From: Mallotus nudiflorus
Lineage: Eukaryota; Streptophyta; Magnoliopsida; Malpighiales; Euphorbiaceae
Direction of reading: 5' to 3'
Assembly: GCA_947683625.1 (NCBI GenBank)
Contig: CANTUR010000156.1
Span: 2,852,001 to 2,916,000, forward strand
Length of the DNA: 64,000 bases
Each line of letters starts with the position of its first letter. Position 1 is the first letter of the stretch. Position numbers and translations under genes: made by a program. The notes under the pieces were generated by a model. The model saw only the letters and a program-made list of their open reading frames with translations, was not told the origin of the DNA and did not search any database. Below are positions 24,612-35,485 of this stretch, in pieces.

Positions 24612-24629
24612 CCTTAATGGAATCGCCAC
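24612..24629 (-). other. Primer-binding site of the minus-strand Tat/Ogre-like element
   Basis: On the minus strand the LTR end CTGCCTACA is followed by GTGGCGATTCCATTAAGGA. TGGCGATTCC is complementary to a tRNA 3' end of the type GGAATCGCCA. Tat/Ogre elements are known for an Arg-tRNA type site starting TGGCGAC. The plus-strand copy B has nearly the same motif at 41170. Confidence 0.7.
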
Positions 24630-26255
24630 TGTAGGCAGTGGGACTCGTGCCTAAATGTTTGGCAATCATGGCACTGTGCGAACTCAAGGTCTACTAGGAA
24701 ATTAAAAAACAAGGCTTATATCCTAAGTTGGAGATGGGAGTCGCCACCCAGATAAGACCTGGGACACACTTTACAACAACTAGAACCCACAGAGGGCCCT
24801 CAGCAGCCATCATCAGAGATTGGGCTTAAAAACTAGGTATGGGTTTTTGAATGCCACCCAACCTTGTGGTTGGCCTTCATTTTTGTTTTATTACCTTTAA
24901 TTATTTAATTGTTTCTTTATTAATATGAAAAATTGCAATTTCCTCTAATCAATTCTTAAATTTTATAATTACGTCCAACTATGCACATTAATTCAATTTC
25001 ATGTCAATTAAGTCCAAATCATAACATTTATCATAAATTATGCATATTTGTCAAAGATCAAAATAGACTAATAAAGTAATAAAATAAAATAAGTGCTCAT
25101 GCAATGATAGAGGGGACGTGAAAAGAATTACAATCCTTTCACATGCAAAAATAAAGCAAAATAAAATAAAAAAATAAAGTAAACCATACAAAGAATGGAG
25201 GGAGAAGAAAAGACTACAACACTTTTACATGCAAATAACAATAAATTAATAATAATAATAATAAAATAAATAAAAATTAAATAAATAATAATAAAGATCT
25301 TCCTAATTAAGGTTAAGTACTTGCTGACTCAAAAGTCACTTAAATGCATTAGTCTTGAAAATTAAAATCATTAATTCCCTAATAAAACCTACAAAAGAAA
25401 CCACCAAGGTAAATTCTTAAAAAATAAAGTAAAATAAGTACTAATAAAATAATCACCTCAAACCTAACCAATTTTCTTTTTAATCAAATGATAATCAAAT
25501 AGCAGATAGTTTATGTAGTATAAACTTAAAACCATACATAAGGTACTTATAAATCAGTACTTAAAAATGCAAAGAATTAATAAAAAAAAAGACAAAGATC
25601 TACTGGAATTATGAAATCATTAGCTAGAACAAGTTCTCTTACTATTTTAGATGGGTTTAATTTTCAAAACTTAGCCCTCAGAGGTTAGTTTAAGATTCCA
25701 GCATCGCTTGAATGCAAAAGCCTTTCTTGAATGCAAAAGCCTTTCCTATTTCCCTAATAATAAACCTTCAGACACCTCTTTCTTTTTCTTTTCCTTCGTT
25801 TCCCAGCCCCTTCTTTAAAATGTGCGTTTGTACTATTTTTACTAAATTACTTTCCCTTTTTTCCAAGATGTTCTGCCCCCTCCTCTAACCAAGTCCCTAA
25901 GAAAGTCTCCTTTTTATTTCATCCCCCCTTTTTTTTAATTCTCCTTTCATTTAATTCTATTCAAGAGTTTCCACCCTTTCCTCTTCTATAGAAATGTCCT
26001 AATTACTCATGGAATGTGCAGGGGCATTAGCATTAACTCAAGCATTTCATGTGCACTAATTCGCCTCTCTTTTTTTTTTTTTAAAAAAATAGACAGGGCC
26101 ACTAATGCTGTGCCTCAATGAAGAAGCATCGCCTTAACATCCTAAGATCCTTTTGGCAAGCCTTTTCGGTGAGTCAATGCCTCATCAAACTTGGGCTGAG
26201 GCATTCTGGGTTTCGTGGGCTTCACAGGCTATGTGGGCTTCATAGGATTTATGGG
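24630..26255 (-). repeat. 5' LTR of the minus-strand Tat/Ogre-like element, truncated and deleted
   Basis: This aligns by eye with 17779-19915. About 560 bp are missing between AATAATCACC and AACCTAACCA (near 25452). The other LTR has AACCTGACCA and AACCTAACCA at the two edges of that segment, so a deletion between short repeats is likely. The outer ~130 bp are missing because the Athila-like LTR begins at 26257. Confidence 0.7.
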
Positions 26256-26256
26256 T

Positions 26257-27590
26257 GTTAGGCAAATTCTATAAGTGTATAGATCGTAACAAGTAGTAAA
26301 GTGATAAGTAGAGTATCCTTCCTATAAGGAAAGGGTACTAAGCACTAACTATCAATAAATTTTCCCTAGCTAGCACAAATCAACATAAATTGCAAGAATT
26401 AATATAAATAAATTAAAATAAACTATCTACTCTAATTAATCTAATTAAATATATGGGGATGAAAAAGAGATTAGGTTTGTTTCACTAGTTAGGACTTGAA
26501 TTATGGAATTAAGTTAATCTATTTCATTAATAACAATCAAGGGTAAACCACTCAAATTACTTAGAGTATCTTTTGAGATAATATAAGAATACCAAAATTA
26601 ATTATAACCTATTTCATGATCACATCAATTAATTAATGCTAATTAAGTTTCACAATAATTTATTGTTTCCCGAAGGATTCTTCTACTTTTATGGTTAAGG
26701 TTCTTAGGTTTTACAAGTTTATAAGTTGATAAATCATGCAACTTTTATTGTCTTTATTCTATCCACATACAGGCAAACAATTGGGCCCTTAGTTGAATAT
26801 AAGACATTAAGCACAACTCATAAAATTGACTAAAAATCAAATCATTAATAAGCAATAAAATCCTAATAAGTATTAAATAGCTACTTTAAAACCAAACTCT
26901 AACTAATTTAGCTATTCATAAGAAAAGAAGAAGAAGGAAAGGTATAACTCATTGAAAGCACACTTTGTTCTTCAATCTTTGTTAAACTCTTTAATTCCAT
27001 GCTTCACCCCCTTGGTGGTGGCATTCCTCCCTAAATGGATCCTTTGTATTTCCTTTGATAAGAAAAGTCTAATAGAAATCCTACTTGCACTTGAATTCTC
27101 AAAAAGGAAGTTTTCTCTACTTAACATGGTTTCAGGCACGGGATGACATAGGCTGTGTCATGCCCTTCATTTTTCGGCATGGCTTCCATTATGGCATGTT
27201 CCATCCCATGTTGACCTTCTTGAAATTCTTCAATTTACAAAGAATAAGAGATGGCTTCTATTATGTCATCTTATAAGCCATGTTACATTATTTCAACTTC
27301 TAGAATAGGACATGGGCATAAGCATGCCATGACGTAACCCACATCACACTAGTCCTTATCTATTTGAGAATTCCTCTATAGACTTTCCTACAAAAAGGGA
27401 AATACTTATTAATATTTAATAAAAACTCCTAATTTGATAGAAATTAAACTAAAAACAATAAAATTCTAGATCAAACTATAAACTAAAATTAATCCTAAAT
27501 AAACCTAATTTCTACTTAAATATAATTAATTATTTATTCAAGATTCATTAAAATTTAACTAAAAAACATGTGATAAATTATGCATAAAAA
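26257..27590 (-). mobile_element. Athila-like 3' LTR, minus strand
   Basis: On the minus strand a sequence starting near 27590 ends at 26257 with GAATTTGCCTAACA. Directly upstream of its start is a polypurine-type stretch, ATAGGGGAATT, preceded by TTGCTTGAGGACAAGC, a motif typical of the 3' end of Athila-like gypsy elements. The complete Athila-like element at 42665-48363 has the same arrangement. No second copy of this LTR is found in the window, so the element is truncated. The reading frames at 26950-27280 are not recognised as proteins. Confidence 0.55.
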
Positions 27591-28049
27591 ATTCCCCTAT
27601 ACTAATGCTTTGCTTGTCCTCAAGCAAAAATTAGATTTAAACATTTAAACACTAGCTCAATTACAGCCAAAGAGTTATAATTTCTAAGATATAGAAGTAC
27701 ATCACCGAGACTAAAACATGTTTACTAAAGAAGATAATCAGATAAAAATATACCATGTATGAAAAATTTACTAATCATAACCCAAGCACTTAACCTATTT
27801 GAAATCTAATGAACAACACCGTAGGAGGAAAACAAAATTAGTTATGAATGCATTTTACACTCCATTTCATGACATCTTTTCTTTTATTTGATGAGTGCAT
27901 TTTACGCTCTATGTTATCACATTTTCAATCTAATAAAATCTTCCCACTCTTAGTAATCCCTCACCGTTCTCGTACTACTAAGCGTAGATGCCGCTAAGTG
28001 GGTCTTTTGGATACTCTTACTCTAATTAGAGCATTAGAGTAGATTTAGA

Positions 28050-28050
<1 letters not shown>
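27591..28050 (-). other. 3' internal remnant next to the Athila-like LTR
   Basis: This has the polypurine tract (minus strand, about 27588-27598), the GAGGACAAGC motif at about 27615 and non-coding sequence with a repeated GCATTTTAC motif (27850 and 27897). No protein is seen. Confidence 0.45.
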
Positions 28051-28054
<4 letters not shown>

Positions 28055-28099
<45 letters not shown>

Positions 28100-28100
28100 G
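28055..28100. repeat. (TA)n microsatellite
   Basis: A TA run broken by single G bases at the left edge of the palindrome cluster. Confidence 0.9.
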
Positions 28101-28379
28101 TTCAAATGTGTATGGATGCAAGGATGATGAATGTGACTGGAGTGTGAGACCAGCACTATGTTTCACATTCATCATCCTTGCATCCATACAGATTTGAATA
28201 GTTTATATATATATATATAAACTGTTCAAATTGGAGTGTGAGACCAGCACTATGATTCACATTCATCATCCTTGCATCCATACACATTTGAACAGTTTAT
28301 ATATATATATATATAAACTGTTCAAATGTGTATGGATGCAAGGATGATGAATGTGAATCATAGTGCTGGTCTCACACTC
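28098..28379. mobile_element. Palindromic fold-back (MITE-like) cluster with a perfect 146-bp palindrome
   Basis: Bases 28234-28306 are the exact reverse complement of 28307-28379; each arm is 73 bp, running from GAGTGTGAGACCAGC to an AT-rich centre. To the left lie two broken versions. Bases 28098-28135 are a right-arm fragment, and 28137-28230 hold a nearly full left arm plus a stub of the right arm. Both junctions run into TGGAGTGTGAG. It is non-coding. It fits a small fold-back DNA element or a product of template switching. No clear TSD was found. Confidence 0.8.
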
Positions 28380-28383
28380 TAAT

Positions 28384-28892
28384 CAAAGACTAAATACAGA
28401 GGTTATTGGACCAAGATGCAGGAGGGATTTCACAGAGTTTCTGATGTGCAGGATCCTAATGACTTAGACAAGCACATAACATACATTCTACTACTTAAAA
28501 GAACTATATATGTAATGAAAGTAAACAAATGAAATTTAAAAGAAAAACATAGTTAGAATAAAACTTACGAGAAAGATATCACTTTATATTACAATTATTA
28601 GGGAATTATAGATGTTCTATATAGCAAAGGATATGTAAATATTATAAGCTAAAACTATATGGATGATTACAGAGATATAATTCTTAGTATTTTCTTTAGA
28701 GAAAAAGAGTTATATGTTTCTCTAGAATTTTTCTTAAAAATTATGTTATGTGATATAAAGGAAAGGAGGCTTATTTATATAGAGATCTTTATATCTAAGA
28801 GTAGGAGTCTTACTGAAATCACAAGGGAGACAGTAAGCAAGTGATAAAGGGTGGTGGTAGGAGGAATAGTTCTTTGTCTGCCAATAATTTTA
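28384..28892. other. Nothing recognised
   Basis: AT-rich sequence without a recognisable protein or repeat. It may be the 3' flank of the unknown minus-strand pseudogene beside it. Confidence 0.4.
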
Positions 28893-30636
28893 TACCTTAT
28901 CTACCTTTCTCTTGTCTTTTGTAAAGAGATATTCCCACCAGGTCTTGGTAGTGGACCGTGGGTCCATAGCCTTGTGGAATAATATAGGAGAGAGGGAAGA
29001 AAGCAGTAGGTGAAGTAGAATATTTGACAAAGTAGTCAAATTTTCTTGATGGTTGTCCAAGTAAATGCCACTCTTCCATATCTAGAGGATGACTTGGAAA
29101 GTAAAAAATAATTAAATGACTTTTTTTAGCCCTAACTTTTGCATTGGCCATCCTAAAAAAGGATTTTCAACCCATTGGGCCATTATAATAAATATATTCA
29201 AATTTTACAAGGCCTATAAACTTATGGGCTTTATATAAGGGAAAATAATAAAATAATAATCTTCATTATCATTACCCAAATCAATATAGGGCTCTGAGTC
29301 TTGAGATGCTTGGGAGTTGGCAAAAGAGGCATGGTTAGACTGGATACATTGTTTCATTACTTTGAAATATTTTTCTTTAGTTTTTGTAGTAGCAAGGAGG
29401 GCACTAACATGTGATTTCTAAGCATGGGAGTTGGATTGTGCTTGAGATTGTTCATGAGAGAATCCAAGGAATCCATGTTGCTTAAGCCAGTCAATGATTG
29501 CATGTTTAGAGATTTTCTAAGGGACTTTATAAGAGTTCCACCATTTGACTCTAAATTGTCTTTGGAGTACATTAATATCATTAATTATATAGAAGTCAAG
29601 ATACCCCTATGAGACCTAAGGAACAAAGAAATTTGAACAATATAGATAAAAAAAGAAATATTTTTTCTTAAGGGGGGAAGGTTTGTAGTGAGAAGAAAAA
29701 AGGTTAAATCCTTAATGGATGTCAGGGGGAAGGATATTAGGAATGGGACCATTGTTATTCCACTATCTGGTGAACCATAAAGGGAATTGTTAGATATTGA
29801 CATGATCACTAAGGAAAAACAACAAGGTATGGGTATTATAAGCATTGTAGATGAGGAAGGAATTAAACTATGCTTGTTCATAATCCTAATAAGAGAATGA
29901 ATGGCAGAAGTCTAATTTAGACTTAAAGTTTAGAGGGAAGGCTTTTGGTTTGAAGATTTCTTGTCCTTATTTTGAAGGGTGAAGAACTTTGAGAGTTTTA
30001 CAAGTAGAATAAGAGGGTTGGGAGTATCCTTTATGATAAAAGTGTTTAAACTCTGCATAACCAGTGAATTCCAAAATAATTTGATAATATTCTTGGGGTT
30101 TGGAAAGATCCCAAGGTTTAAAAAACCATATTTTTGGAAAATGATTTTGCATTGTGATAAAAGGATCTTTACGATAAAGTCCATCTTCAATAGTTAAAAT
30201 ATTTTGGATGTAATTTTTTATAAGAAATTTAGAAGAGGAATGTTTTGATTGTGGTAAAATAATTTGTGAGCTACTTTAGGTAGTCACAAAAGTTAAATCA
30301 ATTTGAGAAATGGTTTTAAAAGAGGAAGATTCTCCTTTCTTAATTTTGGAAATTAGTTAAGAAGCTTTACCTAGAATACCTTTGTTGCCATGAGTTTGTT
30401 CAATTCTTGGAGGTTGTAAGGTACTTTGTCTTGCTTTAAGAAGTTCAGGGGTTTTAGAACTAGATTCAATCCATAGTTGGATTTGAGAAGCTTTATTAGT
30501 GTCAGCTATATCAATTATTTCTTCTTGGTTAACAATATCAAAACATGACTTTATAGGTTTTAGCAGTAGAAAGAGGAGGAGAAGGGTTAGAGGGTGGTTC
30601 AACTTTATCTTCCTCTTTCTATTTTTTGCGAGGCAT
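28893..30636 (-). pseudogene. Unrecognised retroelement-type protein, degenerate
   Basis: On the minus strand, from an ATG at 30636 (MPRKK), one protein can be followed through about 580 codons with many stops and frame changes. An N-terminal Ser/Pro- and Lys-rich part is followed by a conserved-looking core rich in aromatic residues: FFKPWDLSKPQ, YYQIILEF, FKHFYHKGYSQP, a FPLWFTR/WNNNGP block and RVKWWNSY. A later part has SHVSALLATTKTKEKYF and an acidic SEPYIDLGNDNEDY. I have a vague memory of similar proteins in plant retroelement or pararetroelement contexts but cannot name the family, so I give no function. It sits between the Athila-like remnant and the broken 5' edge of Tat/Ogre copy A. 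Confidence 0.45.
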
Positions 30637-30674
30637 CTTTATCTGTTATGTAAAAACTCTCTAATAAAAAAATC

Positions 30675-30775
30675 TAGGGGCTATACCTAGTCAAACATGT
30701 TTTATCAAAAGGAGTAGTCAAGCTGACAGATTTTGAAGGCAAATTATGCAAACCTATCAATACAGACTGCCTGCA
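30675..30775 (+). pseudogene. C-terminal end of integrase (copy A)
   Basis: The stretch reads LVKHVLSKG, VKLTDFEGK and NTDCLQKCYV in shifting frames and matches the last ~35 codons of copy B integrase (55925-56042). It is the only part of pol left in copy A. The rest was lost at the 30674 breakpoint. The non-coding block up to about 31450 matches 56043-56710 of copy B. Confidence 0.75.
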
Positions 30776-31449
30776 GAAGTGCTACGTCTAAGCCATATAA
30801 AAAAAATTATCCTGTTGAGTTGAAAACCTAAAAATGGTAGCTCAGGCAAAAATCAAGGAAAGAGAGAAAATACTTAATTAGAAAACCTGAGAAGGCTAGT
30901 TAAGGACAAGGGTAACCTCAAGTTTGAAATTTGTACAAATGCACTTGTGCTCTTCTTAAATGATTATAGTGAAATGAGAATGATTACCAATTTATGTCAA
31001 ATGTCTTTAAAAAGTGCAACACATTTTATCATTATGAATCGCATTAAACATGCCTTGTATTTTCTTTCATTACATGACCGTGGTTCTTACCATCTTCTTT
31101 GAGCTCTCTTCGAGATCAATCACTATTGTTGAAGCAAAAAAAAAGCCTAACTAGGCATGAAAAGCTTCAAAGGGAGACACCCTAGGTAAAAAAGGGAAGA
31201 AAAAGAAAACTAAGCTAAGTGTGAAAAGCTCCAAAAGGAGATGCCTTAGGCAAAAAAGGGAAAAGAGGCGGACAATAATAATCCCAAACATCATCATCAA
31301 TGATACATAGTAAGAAACATATACACTCATCATCGTACAAGTATTATACAACATGTGGGGCAAATGCCCAAATACAACACCTAAAGTCCATAACCTCAAG
31401 AAAATAATACAACAAAGTAAACTGTAGACCAAAAATACTACACCTAGCT

Positions 31450-33799
31450 GCTAAAAATACTACATTGGCTTTGGTTGCAATCAGAAGCAAGCACTAATCC
31501 TGCACAAGCATACCCCTCATCTGAACCTGACTCACCATCAATCATCATAAAGGACGATAGTCATGACTCTAGCTCATTGATATGGTCATAATAAATTGTG
31601 CACTCTCGCTCCCATTCAAGACTAGCAAGATGATGCTTAACCTCCATTACATATTGCATACCATACACTCATATATAAAACATATGCATAAAATAAACAA
31701 GTACAATAAAGAAGACATACCCTCTGAGTGGTAGCAAACTCTAAAAAGCACTACTGCGCACTCCTTACAAGAGTATACTAGTACTGACCAGAGGAGACAA
31801 GAATCTATAAAAGCAAGCAAATAAGACAATCACCACTCACTAAATAAATGAAACACATGCAAGAATAAGTGGAGAATGTGAAGATGGGTAGCATCAACAA
31901 GAGCAACACCCGACTAAGGAATGCTAGGTCTAGGCAAATCAAAACTCACTACACTACTAAGGATATTTGTCCCAAGTAAAGATAAGGATGGCTGAACCAT
32001 CAAGTCCCTAAGAGTGGTACTAACAGAAGCCACACCACTGCCATGGGTTGTCATCTCAGTATAGAACATGCCCTCATCCTCCTCAAAACGAGATCCAAAT
32101 CTTCTTCGACATTGCTACATATAAGTTCTTATAACTCACATCAATTATAGTTTATTACTAATAAATTTTACTAGATACTTGTACCAAAATAGGAATAAAG
32201 GCTTACTGGATCAAAAGAAGTAACTCTCGATGACCCGCATGATGGCCTAATCCTCAAACCTGAAGGATGGGATGCATTTTCTTGAGAAGGTGGAGGTGGA
32301 GGTGGAGGAAACGTCCCACTATCTATAGCGTCAATTAGCTGAGGGATTAATACATCAGCCTAAGGCAAGCCCACACTCTCTAAAGGGCTCTCAGAGGGGA
32401 ATCCCATCATAATAGCAGCAAGGTCATCACAATAAAGCTCATGACCCTAGAACATGTCACTAGGAGGGATGGGAACTCTCCTCATATATGGGCCATCCCA
32501 CCAATGATGGACTCAATTGCCTAAATACCACACTTTATCAATAAGGCCAGAGAGCAACTCTCATCTCTCCTTCAACTACCATGTAGTTACCATCTCTACC
32601 ATCCAATGAGACCTCGCCACCCACTAGCAAAGAAAAATTTATTTAAAGGGTAAGAATGAAAAAGGTCCCTAAGAAAGAAACAACCAACACAACATGAATC
32701 AGACATACCTGATCAAGGGATAGCTTCCCTATATGGTTTTGAGCTACCGTGAAATCCTCCATCAAATCAGTAGTCTTCTTGATCTAGAAAGACTAATGAG
32801 GGAAGCCATCATCTAGGAAATGCTCGATAGACGGATGAGAGAGAATCCCGAACTCATATGCCCAAATCTGTTAAAATCAAAGGGTTAGAAATAACAAACT
32901 AAAAGCAAAAGAACATACATAAGAACTCCTACTCATATCTAGCATAAACAAGCATCCATAGATCCTTGAGCCACTTTGGTATGTTGCGTCGAGGCCTGAG
33001 TACATATGATCAAAGGCAGCAGTGCCCTAGTAATAGGTCAGCAAACCATTCAGATCTCTAAAGATAAACAACAATCATAGAAAAGCTCAAGCCCATAATA
33101 GCGGCAAAATCCAAAGGGGTAATAGTCATCTCCCCAACAGGTAGATGAAAAGTATTTGTCGTGTCCATTTGTCGCTCTATCAACACATACATGGCAATCT
33201 GACTCGATGCATACAAGTCATAAGATAATGTAGAAATGACTCCATCAAAGCCCCTCTTGACAATTATTTGCTTCACACAGATTGGGAGATCCTGATAATA
33301 CATGTTGGCTCTGTTGAAACTACCAGGCAACACTGTCACATACGTACGAGGCTACAAACAATATGTAAGCTATCAAACATTTACACAACTACTAAATACT
33401 AACACATCTCTCTCTCTCTATCATTTAATAGGATCAATACCAAAAGCCAAAAGGAAAAGCATCACAGTAAGCACTAGCAGACAATCACGAAAAGAAAATA
33501 AAGCAAGAGCTATTAGCCATCAACATTCATAATAAAGCAATGACTTAATAGATAGTTATAACAAGAGCTATAACAACCTCATATAACAAAATAAATAGCA
33601 AAGCAACTAATGAACAAGCTTCAAAAAATAAGGGTAAAGAAGACCTACCTCGCGACGATGATGCACCCAAGCATAAGTCTCCAAGCTATAAACAATAGGG
33701 ATAAGATCTCCTCGAGAAAGCCTGGATGGCTGAGAACTTTGAGAACTAGATGTGGTAATCCTTGTAGAGAACATCCTAGCTCTAGTGGTCTTGAAGGCT
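31450..33799 (-). pseudogene. Antisense plant mobile domain (PMD) gene of Tat/Ogre copy A
   Basis: This gene runs opposite to the element. Five or more exons with GT...AG borders are visible: 33649-33799 (rest of exon 1), 32933-33351, 32709-32867, 32207-32623 and about 31885-32114, with further C-terminal exons to about 31450. Exon 2 has the PMD signature (LPGSFNRANMYYQDLP, DTTNTFHLPVGEMTITPLDF, then a GHCCL block). Exon 3 starts IWAYEFGI, like the WAWE motif of PMD proteins. Exon 4 has LGN, HHWWDGPYMRRVPIPPSDMF and a run of seven prolines. The C-terminus is charged (ASLEWERE, YYDHINELES). PMD is found in host proteins such as MAIN/MAIL1 and in transposons. Compared with copy B, exon 2 lacks about 160 bp, and the N-terminal half of exon 1 is inverted. 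Many stops are present, so it is dead. Confidence 0.75.
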
Positions 33800-33962
33800 T
33801 TTTCTAGACTTTTTTAAGTGTTTTCTAACTTTTCTTGACCCTTTTTATGTTTTGGGTGCTTTCTACTCTGTTTTTGCTTATATACTTCCATTTTCTTCTA
33901 CATAAAATGCAGTTTCCCAACATTCCTGAGGGTTTGGAGGATATTTTTGTTGATATTGATCT
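33800..33962 (+). other. Micro-inversion containing the start of PMD exon 1
   Basis: In copy B the PMD protein starts on the minus strand at 61389 (MEFPDIPEGLDDIF). Here the same stretch (MQFPNIPEGLEDIF, from 33909) and its upstream sequence lie on the plus strand, while the rest of exon 1 to the left keeps the minus orientation. The right breakpoint is at about 33962/33963, where GATCT meets ACAGTCAC. The left one is near 33795 and less exact. Confidence 0.75.
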
Positions 33963-34319
33963 ACAGTCACACACACTTCCTTCTTCCATATGCTCTTATG
34001 TTATTTTACGTAACTTTAAGACTTTGGACACTCATTTCTACGGTCCTAAACTTTCATTTGAACATAAGACATGCACCAAACTCACACAAAAGTACACTGA
34101 TGTGTGCTCTGATTGTCTAAAGACATTGCATGCACATCACTTTCTTTAGAAAACTTAACATCTCATAAAAGAAGAAAAACAAGGAAAATTCATTATAAGG
34201 ATATATTACTCCAAATCATTAAAATAACATCCTCAACATGATAAATAACAGCATCATCACTACATAATTACTACATCACTACTGCATTGTCATTGCATTA
34301 TCACTACTTCCTCTTTCAC

Positions 34320-34650
34320 ATTGCTTATGAGGGCTCACTTATTGCTTAGGAACAATCACATTACTTAGAAGCATCTTCACATTACATAGGAGCACTCTCA
34401 CATTACTTAAAAGCACTCACACTACTTAGGAGCACTTTCATTGCTTAGAAGCACTTTAATTGCTTAGAAGCACTCTCACATTGCTTAAAAGCACTTTCAT
34501 TACTTAGAAGCACTCTCATATTGCTTAAAAGAACTTTCACTACTTAAAAGCATCTTCTCATTACTTAAAAGCACTTTCACTACTTAGAATCATCCTCACA
34601 TTGCTTAGGAGTATCCAGATTGCTTAGGAGCATTCTTATTTGCTTAGTAG
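34320..34650 (+). repeat. Tandem array A1, unit about 20-22 bp
   Basis: A unit of the type CATTGCTTAGAAGCACTCT repeats about 15 times with drift, in the 3' region of copy A. Copy B has the same array at about 61890-62335. Confidence 0.85.
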
Positions 34651-34654
34651 CATC

Positions 34655-35235
34655 TTCATTCATCTGACACCTAAGAAGGTTATAATCGCATTTTCACTCA
34701 CATGACACTTAAGAAGGTTATAATTGCATGTTCATTCGTGTGACACCTATGAAGTTTATAATCACATGTTCATTCGTGTGACACCTAATAAGATTATAAT
34801 CACATGTTCGTTCATGTGACACCTAAGAAGGTTATAATTGCATATTTATTCATGTGACACCTAAAAAGGTTATAGTCACATGTTAATTTGTGCACCACCT
34901 AAGAAGGTTATAGTCATATCTGCATTTTGCTTAGTAGCATCTTCATTTTAAGTGACAACTAAGAAAGTTATAGTCACATGTTAATTTGTGCACCACCTAA
35001 GAAGGTTATAGTCATATATGCATTTTGCTTAGTAGCATCTTCATTTTAAGTGACAACTAAGAAAGTTATAATCACATGTTCATTAATGTGACACCTAAGA
35101 AGGTTATAGTCTCATTTTCATTACTTAGTAGCATCCTCATTTACGCGACACCTGAAAAGGTTATAGTCATATCTCCTTTTACTTACTAGCATCCTTATTT
35201 GTATGACACCTAAGAAGGTTATTGTCACATAAATC
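34655..35235 (+). repeat. Tandem array A2, unit 38 bp
   Basis: A 38-bp unit with TGTGACACCTAAGAAGG and TTATAGTCACATG repeats about a dozen times. Two larger blocks (near 34875-34960 and 34970-35060) are themselves duplicated. Copy B has a shorter array at 62336-62660. Confidence 0.88.
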
Positions 35236-35470
35236 TTAATGCAATTTGCATGATCATAAGCTTAAATATGTCCTAAATAGCACCTTGCATGACAATCGAG
35301 TTATAGAACAACAACAATAAACAAAACATAACAACAACAGTTAAATCTGGACAAGACGTTTAAAGATAACCCACAGGTTAGTACCTCTCTCCCTACTAAA
35401 ATTATTTTTGCATCTTTGCATTTGCTTCACATGTATTTACACTAATGCTAGGTGGCTATGCAACACACGT

Positions 35471-35485
35471 GAAGTAGGGGGTAAT
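35471..35485 (+). other. Polypurine tract of Tat/Ogre copy A
   Basis: GAAGTAGGGGGTAAT stands directly before the LTR start TGTCATACCTC. Copy B has GAAGCAGGAGGCAAC at the same place. Confidence 0.85.

Larger units (their letters stand above)
17779..26255 (-). mobile_element. Tat/Ogre-like LTR retroelement, minus strand, gag only
   Basis: Two direct repeats (17779-20041 and 24630-26255) share the same order of motifs: AAATGTTTGG, GATGGGAGTC, CCACCCAACCTTGTGGTTGG and GTTTCGTGGGCTTCACAGGC. In minus orientation the right copy is the 5' LTR. It ends CTGCCTACA and is followed by a primer-binding site of the type TGGCGATTCC. Decayed gag lies at about 22990-23900 and two tandem arrays lie just inside the 3' LTR. 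No protease, RT or integrase is seen in the 4.6-kb interior, so it is a deleted or LARD-like derivative. The right LTR stops abruptly where the Athila-like LTR starts, so the outer TSD cannot be checked. Confidence 0.7.

Noticed and set aside
26952..27276. Two overlapping plus-strand frames with a hydrophobic start, like a signal peptide
   Set aside because: They lie inside the Athila-like LTR, overlap in different frames and show no known domain.
34320..35235. Possible CRISPR-like array (regular short repeats)
   Set aside because: The units are contiguous tandem repeats with drift and no unique spacers, in a plant retrotransposon 3' region.
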